64,000 nucleotides of DNA from assembly GCA_016790575.1 (NCBI GenBank), contig JAEUOU010000022.1:1-64000 (forward strand), in the 5' to 3' direction. Positions 1 through 9,404 of this stretch are shown in pieces (positions within the stretch are counted from its first letter, which is position 1; each line of letters starts with the position of its first letter). Below the pieces are notes generated by a model. The model saw only the letters and a list, made by a program, of their open reading frames with translations. It made no database searches and had not been told where the DNA came from. Made by a program: the position numbers and the translations under genes. The DNA comes from Burkholderiaceae bacterium (GTDB lineage: Bacteria > Pseudomonadota > Gammaproteobacteria > Burkholderiales > Burkholderiaceae_C).

Positions 1-1620
1 AACGACACGCTGCTGGCGATCCCGTTCTTCACCTTCATGGGCATCATCCTGCAGAAATCCGGCATGGCCGAAGACCTGCTGGAAACCGTGGGCCAGGTGT
101 TCGGCCCGGTGCGCGGCGGCGTGGCCATCGCGGTGATTCTGGTGGGCGCGCTGCTGGCGGCTACCACGGGCGTGGTTGCCGCGGCCGTGATTTCCATGGG
201 CCTGATCTCCCTGCCCATCATGCTGCGTTACGGCTACAGCCGTGTCATCGCCACCGGCACCATTACCGCATCCGGGACACTGGCGCAGGCGATTCCACCG
301 TCCCTGGTGCTGATTGTGCTGGCCGACCAGCTGGGCCGTTCGGTGGGCGACATGTATGCCGGTGCTCTGATTCCCGGGCTGATGCTGGTGGGCCTGTACC
401 TGCTGTTCGTCGTGGCGGTGGCGATTTTCTTCCCGAAGATGGCGCCCGCCTTGCCGATGGAAGCACGCATCTACCGCGAGCCCAACGGCAGTTCCGGTCA
501 CAAATCGCTCCTGGTGCTGCTGGTCATCTGCACCGCGGTGGGCGTCAGCTGGGCCCAGGTCCACGACGGCATGTTGAAACAGCTCCTCGAGCGCCCGAAC
601 GCGGCACCCAAAGACGAGATCATCATCCTGTCGATGACCCTGGCCTCGCTGACCGCGCTGGCCTTGTCGGTCATCAACCATGTCACGAAGATGGGCCTGC
701 TGTCGCGCCTGGCCGAGCAGGTGACCTTTGTGCTGATGCCGCCGCTGATCCTGATCTTTCTGGTGCTGGGCACGATTTTCCTGGGTGTGGCCACGCCGAC
801 CGAAGGCGGCGCCATGGGTGCTGTAGGCGCGCTGATTCTGGCGATGATCAAGAAGCGGCTGAGCTGGGCGCTGACCCATGAGGCGATGGACAGCACCGCC
901 AAACTGGCGTCGTTCGTGCTGTTCATCCTGATCGGCTCGACGGTGTTCAGCTTCACCTTCAACGCGGCCGACGGCCACATCTGGGTGGAGCACCTGTTCG
1001 ACAAGATCCCGGGCGGGCAGCTCGGCTTCCTGATCGTGGTGAACATCCTGGTGTTCATCCTGGGCTGTTTCATCGACTTCTTCGAAATCGCGTTCATCGT
1101 GATTCCGCTGCTGGCGCCGGTGGCCGAAAAAATGGGCATTGACCTGATCTGGTTCGGCGTGATCATCGCGATGAACCTGCAGACCTCGTTCCTGACGCCG
1201 CCGTTCGGCTTTGCCCTGTTCTACCTGCGCAGCGTGGCGCCCCGCAATGACTACAAGGACCGCGTGACCGGCGAGAACATCAAGGCGGTGACGACCACCG
1301 AAATCTACAAAGGGTCCATCGCGTTCATCATCGTCCAGTTGTTCATGGTGGGTGTGGTCATTGCCTACCCCAATCTGGTGACCGGCAACATCGACAAGGG
1401 CAAAACCCTGGACGAAAGCGCGATCATGCAGCAGCTCGACCAAGGCATCCCGCGCGACAGCAGCAACCCCATGAGCGGGCTGGAGCCAGCCGCCGCCCCT
1501 GGCGGCCAGAGCGGCGGCGCCGCCGCCCCGTCCCCCGCCGCGCCAACGTCGTCGGACAGCCCCAAAGACGACCCGATGAAAGCGCTTCTGGAGGCGGCCG
1601 AGCGCGACAAGAAGAAGTAG
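1..1620 (+). CDS. TRAP transporter large permease (DctM family), 5' end outside window
   Basis: This is the membrane-spanning large subunit of a tripartite ATP-independent periplasmic transporter, which couples substrate uptake to an ion gradient. The open frame runs in from base 1, starting inside the typical LLAIPFFTFMG segment, so the N-terminus lies upstream. Many hydrophobic segments and the family stretch around ASGTLAQAIPPS are visible. A polar region follows the first third and the C-terminus carries an Ala/Pro/Gly-rich, then charged, tail of about 60 residues (to ...ERDKKK). The type resembles the mannitol/chloroaromatic (2-oxo acid) TRAP class. The convergent gene at 1783–2862 encodes a matching binding protein. 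The substrate cannot be read from sequence. Confidence 0.9.
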   Translation, partial: NDTLLAIPFFTFMGIILQKSGMAEDLLETVGQVFGPVRGGVAIAVILVGALLAATTGVVAAAVISMGLISLPIMLRYGYSRVIATGTITASGTLAQAIPPSLVLIVLADQLGRSVGDMYAGALIPGLMLVGLYLLFVVAVAIFFPKMAPALPMEARIYREPNGSSGHKSLLVLLVICTAVGVSWAQVHDGMLKQLLERPNAAPKDEIIILSMTLASLTALALSVINHVTKMGLLSRLAEQVTFVLMPPLILIFLVLGTIFLGVATPTEGGAMGAVGALILAMIKKRLSWALTHEAMDSTAKLASFVLFILIGSTVFSFTFNAADGHIWVEHLFDKIPGGQLGFLIVVNILVFILGCFIDFFEIAFIVIPLLAPVAEKMGIDLIWFGVIIAMNLQTSFLTPPFGFALFYLRSVAPRNDYKDRVTGENIKAVTTTEIYKGSIAFIIVQLFMVGVVIAYPNLVTGNIDKGKTLDESAIMQQLDQGIPRDSSNPMSGLEPAAAPGGQSGGAAAPSPAAPTSSDSPKDDPMKALLEAAERDKKK

Positions 1621-1645
1621 CCGGCGCGACAGTGGCGTGCACCGC

Positions 1646-1674
1646 AAGAAAGCCCGGCGATGCCGGGCTTTCTT
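1646..1674 (+). terminator. Intrinsic terminator after TRAP permease
   Basis: A perfect 13-bp stem (1646–1658 with 1662–1674) closes a 3-base loop. It lies 25 bases after the permease stop and its right arm runs into TTTCTTTATT. Confidence 0.85.
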
Positions 1675-1732
1675 TATTGTGTGTCCGCACGGCCCACACA
1701 CGCGGGATGGTCACTGCACCCGGCGGGCGAGC

Positions 1733-1761
1733 ACAAAAAAAACCGCGCCGAAGCGCGGTTT
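1733..1761 (-). terminator. Intrinsic terminator of the dctP-type gene
   Basis: A GC-rich 9-bp stem (AAACCGCGC at 1740–1748 with GCGCGGTTT at 1753–1761) with loop CGAA is followed, on the minus strand, by a run of eight T. It sits about 20 bases beyond the stop of the binding-protein gene, so the two convergent genes each have their own terminator. Confidence 0.85.
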
Positions 1762-1782
1762 GGGAAGCAGCGCGGTACCTGA

Positions 1783-2862
1783 TTACAGGCGTTGCTGCTG
1801 CATGAAGTCGTCGAAACCAGCTTCGGCAAAACGGAACCAGAGGTTCTGGTCGCGGCGGAAGTTGGCGTAGTCGTCGTAGATTTTCTTCCAGGCCGGGTTC
1901 TTTCCGCTCAGCTCGGTATACGTGTCCATCGACGCCTTGAAGGCCGTGTCCAGCACGTCTTTGGGGAAACGGAACAGCTTGGTGCCGCCGGCCACCAGGC
2001 GCTTGAGTGCAGCCGGGTTGCGGGCGTCATAGCGCGCCTGCATTTCCGCATGGGCAAAAGATGCCGCCGTTTCGACGATGGCCTTGTTCTCGGCCGACAG
2101 ACCGTTGAACGCTTTGGTGTTGATGAAGAAGTCCAGCTGCGGACCGCCTTCCCAGTAGCCAGGGTAGGCATAGAACGGTGCGACCTTGTTGAAGCCCAGC
2201 TTCTCGTCATCGTAGGGGCCGACCCACTCCGCCGCGTCAATGGTGCCTTTTTCCAGCGCCTGGTAAATCTCGCCACCCGGAATGCTCTGCGCAATACCGC
2301 CAAGCTTTTCGAAGATCACGCCGCTGAAGCCGCCGGTGCGGAACTTCTGGCCCTTGAGGTCGGCCACGGACTTGATCTCCTTGCGCCACCATCCCCCCAT
2401 CTGGGCACCCGTGTTGCCACCGATGAAGTTGATGATGTTGTAGTTGGCGTAGAACTCGCGCATCAGCTTCATGCCGTTGCCTTCGAGCATCCAGGCCGTC
2501 ATCTGGCGGCTGTTCAGGCCGAACGGAATGGCGCAGCCCAGCGCAAAGGTCACGTCCTTGCCGAAGTAGTAATAAGGAGCGGTGTGCGTCATTTCGACCG
2601 TGCCGTTCTGCACGGCATCGACCTGGCCGAAGCCGCCGACCAGTTCCCCGGACGGATGGACGGAAATCTGGAACTTGCCACCGGACATGGCATTGACCTG
2701 CTTGGAGAACACTTCGGCGGCGCCGTAAATGGTGTCCAGCGCCTTGGGGAAGGCGGAGGTCAGGCGCCAGCGAATGGCGGCCTGGGCATGTACCGCAGGT
2801 GCTGCGCCAGCGGCGAGCACGCCGGCAATACCAGCATGTTTGATGACGGAACGACGATCCAT
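1783..2862 (-). CDS. TRAP transporter substrate-binding protein (DctP family)
   Basis: Periplasmic solute-binding protein of 359 residues that would deliver substrate to the TRAP permease encoded convergently at 1–1620. The chosen ATG at 2862 has AGGAG eight bases upstream; the open frame extends 73 codons further but only into non-signal sequence. The N-terminus MDRRSVIKHAGIAG...VHA is a twin-arginine-like signal peptide followed by an Ala-X-Ala site, so Tat export is likely. The mature part (WRLTSAFPK..., GGWWRKEIKSVADLKGQKFR, ...EWVGPYDD...) resembles the 2-oxo acid/mannitol/chloroaromatic binding-protein group related to TakP. The exact ligand is unknown. Confidence 0.9.
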   Translation of the reverse strand: MDRRSVIKHAGIAGVLAAGAAPAVHAQAAIRWRLTSAFPKALDTIYGAAEVFSKQVNAMSGGKFQISVHPSGELVGGFGQVDAVQNGTVEMTHTAPYYYFGKDVTFALGCAIPFGLNSRQMTAWMLEGNGMKLMREFYANYNIINFIGGNTGAQMGGWWRKEIKSVADLKGQKFRTGGFSGVIFEKLGGIAQSIPGGEIYQALEKGTIDAAEWVGPYDDEKLGFNKVAPFYAYPGYWEGGPQLDFFINTKAFNGLSAENKAIVETAASFAHAEMQARYDARNPAALKRLVAGGTKLFRFPKDVLDTAFKASMDTYTELSGKNPAWKKIYDDYANFRRDQNLWFRFAEAGFDDFMQQQRL

Positions 2863-2980
2863 AGGATTGACTCCTGATAAAAGTTGAACGAGACGGCCTT
2901 GCCGCGCAAAACCGCTGACGCCAATGGTCGACGTCGATTGTAGGAATAGCGCCCGGCTCGGCGCCCGGGGTTTTCCCTCC

Positions 2981-2992
2981 CGTAGTCCTACG
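2981..2992. promoter_or_regulatory. Inverted repeat upstream of the TRAP binding-protein gene
   Basis: CGTAG-TC-CTACG lies about 120 bases upstream of the dctP-type start, in a 237-base region between dctP and dxs that holds no gene. It could be an operator or activator site. No regulator is encoded next to it. Confidence 0.35.
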
Positions 2993-3099
2993 TACGCGCG
3001 GACTTCAGGCGAATACCCCGTTCGACCGCCGAAAAAGCCGGTGTTTCCGGGCCGAAAACGCGCCAGGCACCCGATGTTCACGCTGCGCGTGAAATTTTT

Positions 3100-4995
3100 T
3101 CAGGCCACCGCCTTGAGCGTAACCGGCGCGGACGGTGCGTTGCGCACGAAACGCGCTTCGATCGCAGCGCGAATGCCCGCCACATCCAGCCCCTGCAAGG
3201 CCAGCAGCCGGGCCGGATCGCCATGCTCGATGAAGGCATCGGGCAGGCCCAGGTGCAACACCGGGCGCAAGACGCCCGCTGCAGCCAGCGCCTCCGAAAC
3301 CGCACTGCCGGCGCCTCCGGGCAGGCAACCCTCTTCCACCGTGACCAGCGCCTCGTGGCTGCGTGCGATGTCCAGCAGCAGTTCGGTGTCCAGCGGCTTG
3401 GCCCAGCGCATGTTCACCACGGTCGCGTCCAATGCATCGGCCACTTCCAGTGCCGGGTACAACAGGGTGCCGAATGCCAGCACGGCGATTCGGTGCCCCT
3501 TGCGCCGCACTTCACCGCGCCCGAATGGCAGGGGTTCCAGATCGGTTCCGGCGGCAACGCCAACCCCGGCCCCGCGCGGGTACCGCACGGCCACGGGGTG
3601 GTCCTGCTGAAACGCGCTGGTCAGCAGCTGGCGGCATTCGCGTTCATCGGCGGGGCAAGCCAGACTCACGTTGGGGATGCAGCGCAGATAGGCAATGTCG
3701 TATGCGCCGGCATGGGTCGCGCCATCGGCTCCGACCAGGCCGGCGCGATCGAGCGCGAACACCACCGGGAGGTTCTGCAGGGCCACGTCATGAATGAGCT
3801 GGTCGTAGGCCCGCTGCAGGAAGGTGGAATAGATGGCTACCACCGGTTTGAGCCCCTCACAGGCAAGCCCGGCCGCGAAAGTGACCGCATGCTGTTCGGC
3901 AATGCCCACGTCGTAATAGCGTCCGGGGAAGCGCTTTTCGAATTCCACCAGACCAGAGCCTTCGCGCATGGCCGGCGTGATGCCGACCAGGCGGGTGTCC
4001 TTGGCACCCATGTCACACAGCCACTGCCCGAAAACCTGGGTAAAGCTGGGCCTGGGTGGCGCGGCGGGCGCAACAATACCGACCGCCGGGTCAAATCTGC
4101 CGGGCCCATGATAGGTGACCGGATCGGCTTCGGCGAGTTTGTAACCCTGGCCCTTGCGCGTCACCACATGCAGGAACTGCGGCCCCTGCAGGTGCCGCAG
4201 GTTCTCCAGCGTCGGAATCAGCGACTCCAGATCATGCCCGTCGATGGGGCCAACATAGTTGAAACCGAATTTTTCGAACAACGTGGCCGGCACCACCATG
4301 CCTTTGGCGTGCTCTTCCAGCCGCTTGGCCAGCTCGAACAACGGTGGCATGGGCTTGAGCACACTCTTGCCGACATTCTTGGCAGCGGCATAGAACTGGC
4401 CACTCATCAGCTGGGCCAGATAGCGATTGAGGGCGCCAACGGGAGGGCTGATCGACATGTCGTTGTCGTTGAGAACCACTAGCAACCTGCAGTCCTGGAC
4501 GCCCGCGTTATTGAGTGCCTCGAAGGCCATGCCCGCCGTCATGGCGCCGTCCCCGATGATGGCCACCGCATGCCGCTCTTCCCCTTTGGTCCGCGCGGCC
4601 AGGGCCATGCCCAATGCCGCCGAAATGCTGGTGGACGAATGCGCCGTTCCGAAACTGTCGTATTCGCTCTCAGACCGTTGCGGGAAGCCACTGAGCCCAC
4701 CCAGCTGGCGTAGCGTGGGCATCCGCTCGCGCCGACCGGTCAGGATTTTGTGCGGGTAGGTCTGGTGACCAACATCCCAGACCAGCCGGTCATGCGGCGT
4801 GTTGAACACATAGTGCAGGGCCACGGTCAGTTCCACCGTGCCCAGGTTGGAGCTGAGATGTCCGCCGGTCCGGGCGACGTTGTGCAGGACACATTGCCGC
4901 AACTCGTCCGCCAGGGCACGCAGTTGGGACCGCGGCAGGCGGCGCAGATCCGCCGGGCTGGAAATCGATTCGAGCAACGCAGTCATGGGTGTCAT
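3100..4995 (-). CDS. dxs: 1-deoxy-D-xylulose-5-phosphate synthase
   Basis: Thiamine-diphosphate enzyme that condenses pyruvate and glyceraldehyde-3-phosphate in the first step of the MEP isoprenoid pathway; cytosolic. It has 631 residues, the usual length. Visible family marks are [12 protein letters not shown] (about residues 74–85), the ThDP-binding GDGAMT (148–153) with downstream NDNDMS, and the catalytic-Glu segment [10 protein letters not shown]. The start chosen overlaps the ispA stop as ATGA, with GAGG five bases upstream; an ATG three codons later (4986) is the alternative. It is the last gene of xseB–ispA–dxs, where ispA consumes the downstream C5 units. Confidence 0.97.
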   Translation of the reverse strand: MTPMTALLESISSPADLRRLPRSQLRALADELRQCVLHNVARTGGHLSSNLGTVELTVALHYVFNTPHDRLVWDVGHQTYPHKILTGRRERMPTLRQLGGLSGFPQRSESEYDSFGTAHSSTSISAALGMALAARTKGEERHAVAIIGDGAMTAGMAFEALNNAGVQDCRLLVVLNDNDMSISPPVGALNRYLAQLMSGQFYAAAKNVGKSVLKPMPPLFELAKRLEEHAKGMVVPATLFEKFGFNYVGPIDGHDLESLIPTLENLRHLQGPQFLHVVTRKGQGYKLAEADPVTYHGPGRFDPAVGIVAPAAPPRPSFTQVFGQWLCDMGAKDTRLVGITPAMREGSGLVEFEKRFPGRYYDVGIAEQHAVTFAAGLACEGLKPVVAIYSTFLQRAYDQLIHDVALQNLPVVFALDRAGLVGADGATHAGAYDIAYLRCIPNVSLACPADERECRQLLTSAFQQDHPVAVRYPRGAGVGVAAGTDLEPLPFGRGEVRRKGHRIAVLAFGTLLYPALEVADALDATVVNMRWAKPLDTELLLDIARSHEALVTVEEGCLPGGAGSAVSEALAAAGVLRPVLHLGLPDAFIEHGDPARLLALQGLDVAGIRAAIEARFVRNAPSAPVTLKAVA

Positions 4996-5918
4996 TTCTC
5001 CCTCTGAACGACCAAGGCGGTCAGATCGCGCAGACGTGTTGTGAAGCTGAGGCCACTGGCGTCAAGGGCATCCAGTGCCTGTTGGTGCAGGGTGTGCGCA
5101 TAGGCGCGGGATCGTTGCAGTCCGAGGACGGAAACATAGGTGGGCTTGTCGTCGGCGGCATCTTTGCCCACAGTCTTGCCCAGGGTCGCGGTATCGGCGG
5201 TGACGTCCAGGATGTCATCGACGACCTGAAACGCCAGGCCTACCGCTTCGCCGAAACGCGCCAGGGCATCGCGAGCGCTGGCCGGGCGGTCGGGCACACA
5301 GGCCGCGCCCATGGTGACGCTGGCCGCCAGCAATGCACCGGTTTTCAGGCGGTGCATCAGCCGCAGCTGTTTTTCGTCCAGACGGACACCCACACTGGCC
5401 AGGTCAAGCGCCTGCCCCCCCGCCATCCCCTGATGGCCACTGGCCCGGGCCAGCAGACCGCAAAGGGCAGCCTGCACGCAAGGGTTCACACTCCCATCGG
5501 GCGGAGTCAAGGTTTCGAAAGCCAGGGTCTGCAGGGCATCGCCGGCCAGCAAGGCCATCGCTTCACCATAGGCCACATGAACGGTGGGCTTGCCACGCCG
5601 CAGCACATCGTTGTCCATGCACGGCATGTCGTCATGGACCAGCGAGTAGGCATGGATCAACTCCAGAGCACAGGCCGCGCGCAGTGCGGCGGCGGCCTCG
5701 GCAGTTTGCAGGCCGTCGGCGCCACCGGCCACCGCCTCGGCAGCGGCGAGCGCAAGGAGTGCCCGCAGCCGCTTGCCGCCGCCCAAGGTGGCATGCCGCA
5801 TGGCTTCGCCCAGGCGGGTCGGACCCGAGACCGGAATGGCATCGGTCAGCGCCACTTCCAGGCGCCCCTGCTGGCGGATGCACCAGGCGGCAAAGGATTC
5901 TTGCGCGTTGGCGGTCAT
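4992..5918 (-). CDS. ispA: (2E,6E)-farnesyl diphosphate synthase / polyprenyl synthetase
   Basis: Prenyltransferase of 308 residues that builds farnesyl diphosphate from IPP and DMAPP/GPP. Both aspartate-rich motifs are present: [10 protein letters not shown] and [21 protein letters not shown] near the N-terminus is the typical substrate-binding segment. The frame is open for 117 more codons upstream, but the ATG at 5918 overlaps the xseB stop as ATGA and starts the conserved sequence. It overlaps dxs by four bases, so the three genes are translationally coupled. Confidence 0.96.
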   Translation of the reverse strand: MTANAQESFAAWCIRQQGRLEVALTDAIPVSGPTRLGEAMRHATLGGGKRLRALLALAAAEAVAGGADGLQTAEAAAALRAACALELIHAYSLVHDDMPCMDNDVLRRGKPTVHVAYGEAMALLAGDALQTLAFETLTPPDGSVNPCVQAALCGLLARASGHQGMAGGQALDLASVGVRLDEKQLRLMHRLKTGALLAASVTMGAACVPDRPASARDALARFGEAVGLAFQVVDDILDVTADTATLGKTVGKDAADDKPTYVSVLGLQRSRAYAHTLHQQALDALDASGLSFTTRLRDLTALVVQREK

Positions 5919-6145
5919 GCCGTCTCCGGCTTGATGCCGTTGCCGTCCAGCACCTTGATCTGCTGCTCGACCGCTTCCAGGCGGGCCTGGCAATAGGCCA
6001 AGAGTTGCGCGCCGCGCTGATACCCGCTGAGCAACTGTTCCAATGGCAACTGGCCGGTTTCGAGGCGGGCGACCAGTTGTTCGAGTTCTTCCAGTGCCGC
6101 CTCGTAGGAGGCCGGAGCTGCGGGGGTTTGCGGTGCCTTGGGCAT
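5915..6145 (-). CDS. xseB: Exodeoxyribonuclease VII small subunit
   Basis: A 76-residue helical protein with the family core [30 protein letters not shown]. It pairs with XseA to form the single-strand-specific exonuclease VII. It is first in the operon with ispA and dxs, an order common in proteobacteria. A likely minus-strand −10 (TAAAAT, complement of 6173–6178) lies about 30 bases upstream. xseA is not in the window. Confidence 0.95.
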   Translation of the reverse strand: MPKAPQTPAAPASYEAALEELEQLVARLETGQLPLEQLLSGYQRGAQLLAYCQARLEAVEQQIKVLDGNGIKPETA

Positions 6146-6374
6146 GCGACAACGGGTCAGGGTAAACCGCCGATTTTAGGCGCTTGACCCGCAAGCCCCC
6201 TGCCACATCGCGGAATTGGGGAGCCCATTCCAGTCCAGGCCATCGGGCCTTCACCCCCCGAGGGTACAATCGCGCCTCGCCCGAACGTCTGCGGACGGCG
6301 GGTGTCCCGCGCCAATCTCCGGATCAAGCGCTTACCTGCCCCTTCATAGGGGGAGTCTCTAGGTCAGGTCACCC

Positions 6375-7514
6375 ATGTCTGATTTAAGTCTTCAATTGCA
6401 GCAGGCCGCAAGCCAACTACCCGTTTCCAGCTACTTCGACGAGGCGCTGTATCAGCGCGAGATGGAGCGCATCTTCCAGTCGGGGCCCCGCTACGTGGGG
6501 CACCAATTGGCCGTTCCCCAGACTGGCGATTACTACGCTCTGCCGCAGGAGGGCGAGGGCCGCGCACTGGTGCGCAGCAACGGTGGCAAGGTCGAGCTGC
6601 TTTCCAATGTCTGCCGTCACCGGCAAGCGGTCATGCTCAAGGGCCGCGGCAACCTGCAAGGTCAAGGAAAGGGGCATGCCGGCGGCAATATCGTCTGCCC
6701 GCTGCACCGCTGGACCTATGCACCCGGCGGTCAACTGCTGGGCGCGCCGCATTTTTCGCACGACCCTTGCCTGGACCTGGCGAATTACCCGTTGCGCGAG
6801 TGGAATGGCCTGTTGTTCGAGGACAACGGCCGGGACATTGAAGCCGATCTGGCCGGCATGGGCCCGCGCGCCCAGCTGGATTTCACCGGCTACGCCCTAG
6901 ACCGGGTTGAACTGCACGAATGCAACTACAACTGGAAGACCTTCATCGAGGTCTATCTGGAGGACTACCACGTCGGCCCGTTCCACCCCGGCCTGGGCCA
7001 TTTCGTCACCTGTGATGACCTGCGCTGGGAATTCAGCCGGGAGTATTCGGTCCAGACCGTGGGGGTTTCCAGCCTGTTCGACCGACCCGGCTCCGGGGTG
7101 TACCAGCGCTGGCACCAGCAGCTGCTCAAATACCGTAACGGCCAGCGGCCCGAGCGCGGAGCGATCTGGCTCACCTATTACCCCCACATCATGGTGGAGT
7201 GGTATCCACATGTTCTCACCGTGTCAACCTTGCACCCCAAGGGACCGACGAAGACCATGAACATGGTGGAGTTCTATTACCCTGAGGAGATCGTCGCCTT
7301 CGAGCGCGAGTTCGTCGAAGCCCAGCAGGCCGCCTACATGGAAACCTGCATCGAGGACGATGAAATCGGCGAGCGCATGGACGCCGGGCGCAAGGCCCTG
7401 TTTGATCGGGGTGACAACGAGGTCGGCCCCTACCAAAGCCCCATGGAAGACGGGATGCAGCATTTCCATGAGTGGTACCGCACGGCCATGGGTCTTCCGG
7501 CAGGGTCCCGATAA
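6375..7514 (+). CDS. Rieske 2Fe-2S aromatic-ring-hydroxylating-type oxygenase, alpha subunit
   Basis: A 379-residue oxygenase. The Rieske cluster ligands are in NVCRHRQAV and, 30-odd residues later, CPLHRWTY. The C-terminal catalytic domain carries the mononuclear iron motif in NWKTFIEVYLEDYHVGPFHPG. It stands alone, with no beta subunit, ferredoxin or reductase next to it, so it may work as a single-component terminal oxygenase with reductase supplied elsewhere. The substrate cannot be inferred. A possible −10, TACAAT, is at 6265–6270, which would leave a leader of about 100 bases. Confidence 0.88.
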   Translation: MSDLSLQLQQAASQLPVSSYFDEALYQREMERIFQSGPRYVGHQLAVPQTGDYYALPQEGEGRALVRSNGGKVELLSNVCRHRQAVMLKGRGNLQGQGKGHAGGNIVCPLHRWTYAPGGQLLGAPHFSHDPCLDLANYPLREWNGLLFEDNGRDIEADLAGMGPRAQLDFTGYALDRVELHECNYNWKTFIEVYLEDYHVGPFHPGLGHFVTCDDLRWEFSREYSVQTVGVSSLFDRPGSGVYQRWHQQLLKYRNGQRPERGAIWLTYYPHIMVEWYPHVLTVSTLHPKGPTKTMNMVEFYYPEEIVAFEREFVEAQQAAYMETCIEDDEIGERMDAGRKALFDRGDNEVGPYQSPMEDGMQHFHEWYRTAMGLPAGSR

Positions 7515-7526
7515 GTTCCTTTTTTT

Positions 7527-7570
7527 GATAGCAAAGAGCGACCTTTTCACGCTGGCTATTGCCGGTTTTT
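7527..7570 (+). repeat. Interspersed 43-bp repeat, copy A
   Basis: GATAGCAAAGAGCGACC then TTTTCACGCTGGCTATTGCC: a copy of the dispersed family found seven times here. It lies between the Rieske gene and the transporter gene and ends about 14 bases before the transporter ATG. Confidence 0.8.
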
Positions 7571-7584
7571 ACTGAAAATCCGGC

Positions 7585-8472
7585 ATGCAAGCCTTGTGGA
7601 TGGTCCTCGCCTCGCTGTTTTTCGCGAGCATGAGCGTGTGTATCAAGTTCGCGTCGGCCCACTTCAATACCCTGGAGATGGTGTGCTGGCGCGGGGCTAT
7701 CGGGATGGTGTTTCTGGCGGCCTTGTGCCAGGCCCAGGGCGTATCACTGCGCACGGCCGTTCCGATGATGCATCTGTGGCGCAGCGTCATTGGTGTCGCC
7801 TCGCTGGCCACCTGGTTCTACGCCATCGCCCATCTGCCGCTGGCCACGGCCATGACACTCAACTACATGAGCGGCGTCTGGGTGGCCGCTTTCCTGGTGG
7901 GCGGCACCCTGGTCATGGGTCGGCTGCAGGATATCGGACGCCAGGGCCCCATTGTGCTGACCGTGATGTCCGGGTTTGTCGGGGTGGTGCTGATGTTGCA
8001 ACCCACCATCGCGCAGGACCAGCTGTTTGCCGGGCTGATCGGTCTGCTGTCGGGCCTGGGGGCGGCGTTCGCCTATCTGCAAGTCGCGGCCCTCGGGCGC
8101 GTGGGCGAGCCCGAGGCGCGCACCGTGTTCTATTTCTCCATGGGCGCGGCGGTCGCCGGCGCGGTGGGCATGCTGTTTACCGGCATGTCGCCCTGGACCT
8201 GGCCGCATGCGCTGTGGCTGTTGCCGATCGGCCTGCTGGCGGCGCTGGGCCAGCTGTGCATGACCAAGGCCTATACCCATGGCGCCACGTTGGTGGTGGC
8301 CAACCTGCAATATTCCGGAATCGTTTTTTCGGCCTTGTTCGGCCTGTTCCTGTTCGGCGACCAGATTCCGTGGATCGGCTGGGCGGGCATGGCCCTGATC
8401 ATTTCCAGCGGCATCGCCGCCACATTCCTGCGCGCCCGAGCGATCGCCAACCCCCCAGCCGAGGAGCATTGA
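7585..8472 (+). CDS. DMT superfamily transporter (EamA domain)
   Basis: Inner-membrane protein of 295 residues with about ten hydrophobic helices arranged as two EamA repeats, as in the 10-TMS drug/metabolite exporters. The second repeat ends with the characteristic ...VANLQYSGIVFSALFGLFLFGDQI... segment. The substrate is unknown. No Shine–Dalgarno is seen before the ATG: the preceding 60 bases are repeat copy A plus ACTGAAAATCCGGC. The rhodanese-like gene starts seven bases after its stop, so the two may be co-transcribed. Confidence 0.88.
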   Translation: MQALWMVLASLFFASMSVCIKFASAHFNTLEMVCWRGAIGMVFLAALCQAQGVSLRTAVPMMHLWRSVIGVASLATWFYAIAHLPLATAMTLNYMSGVWVAAFLVGGTLVMGRLQDIGRQGPIVLTVMSGFVGVVLMLQPTIAQDQLFAGLIGLLSGLGAAFAYLQVAALGRVGEPEARTVFYFSMGAAVAGAVGMLFTGMSPWTWPHALWLLPIGLLAALGQLCMTKAYTHGATLVVANLQYSGIVFSALFGLFLFGDQIPWIGWAGMALIISSGIAATFLRARAIANPPAEEH

Positions 8473-8478
8473 ACCATC

Positions 8479-9345
8479 ATGACGGCCCCCTACACCACCC
8501 TGATTTCGGCATCCGAGTTGCAGTCACTGAAAACGGCTCAGGCGCCGCTGTTGGTCTTCGACTGCAGTTTCGAGTTGATGGATCCCGCGGCAGCCGACCG
8601 CCTGTTCACAACGGGGCGCATCGCCGGCGCCATCCAGGCCCATCTCGAACGCCACCTGAGCGCGAGTTCGCCCGACCAGGCCATCAACGGCGGGCGCCAT
8701 CCGCTGCCCCGGCGGGAGTGGTTTGCCCGCTGGCTGCGCGAAGCCGGCCTGAACCAGACCGACCAGGTGGTGGTTTATGACCGCAACGGCGCCAACTACT
8801 GCGGTCGGCTATGGTGGATGCTGAAATGGGCGGGCCACGAAGCGGTGGCGGTGCTCGACGGTGGGCTTCAGGCCTGGCAGGCCATTGGCGGCCCGCTTGA
8901 AAGCGGCCCGGCGACACCACAACCGGCCGGCGATTTCCAGCTGTCGGACGAAAAGGCCGTTCTGGTGACCACCCAGGACCTGGCCCGCGCACTTGGCCGC
9001 CCCGGGCAGACGATCATCGACGCCCGCGCCGGCGCGCGCTTTCGCGGCGAGATCGAGCCCCTGGACCCGGTGGCCGGCCATATTCCCGGCGCGCTGAACC
9101 GCCCGTTCGGCGAGAACCTGGGATCCGACGGCCGCTTCAAGAGTGCCGCCGTGTTGCGCGCCGAGTTTGACGCCTTGCTCGCCGGTCGCGATCCAGCCAC
9201 CGTGGTGCACCATTGCGGCAGCGGCGTGAGCGCGGTACCCAATCTGCTCGCCATGGAAGTTGCCGGGCTGGGGCGAATGCCCCTGTACGCGGGCAGCTGG
9301 AGCGAGTGGTGCAATACTCCCGGACTGCCCGTCGCGCGCGGCTGA
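8479..9345 (+). CDS. Sulfurtransferase, 3-mercaptopyruvate type (two rhodanese domains)
   Basis: Protein of 288 residues with a tandem rhodanese fold. The inactive N-terminal domain covers about residues 8–130. The catalytic domain carries the active-site loop HHCGSGVSAVPNLLAME near residue 250. CGSGV-S/T is typical of 3-mercaptopyruvate sulfurtransferases (SseA-like) rather than thiosulfate rhodaneses. It would move sulfane sulfur to cyanide or thiol acceptors in the cytosol. It follows the EamA transporter by seven bases. Confidence 0.9.
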   Translation: MTAPYTTLISASELQSLKTAQAPLLVFDCSFELMDPAAADRLFTTGRIAGAIQAHLERHLSASSPDQAINGGRHPLPRREWFARWLREAGLNQTDQVVVYDRNGANYCGRLWWMLKWAGHEAVAVLDGGLQAWQAIGGPLESGPATPQPAGDFQLSDEKAVLVTTQDLARALGRPGQTIIDARAGARFRGEIEPLDPVAGHIPGALNRPFGENLGSDGRFKSAAVLRAEFDALLAGRDPATVVHHCGSGVSAVPNLLAMEVAGLGRMPLYAGSWSEWCNTPGLPVARG

Positions 9346-9404
9346 TCCGGCGCGCCCATGCCCATTTGCCCGGCCAGTCACACCACCGCTAAGGAATGCC
9401 GCCG

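Noticed and set aside
1792-2877. A 361-codon plus-strand frame opposite the TRAP binding-protein gene
   Set aside because: Composition of an antisense shadow; the minus-strand gene has a signal peptide, ribosome site and family match.
3077-3100. Hairpin TTCACGC-TGC-GCGTGAA with ATTTTTTC near the dxs end
   Set aside because: The T-run is on the plus strand, where no gene ends; on the dxs strand no T-run follows the stem, so it is not a convincing dxs terminator.
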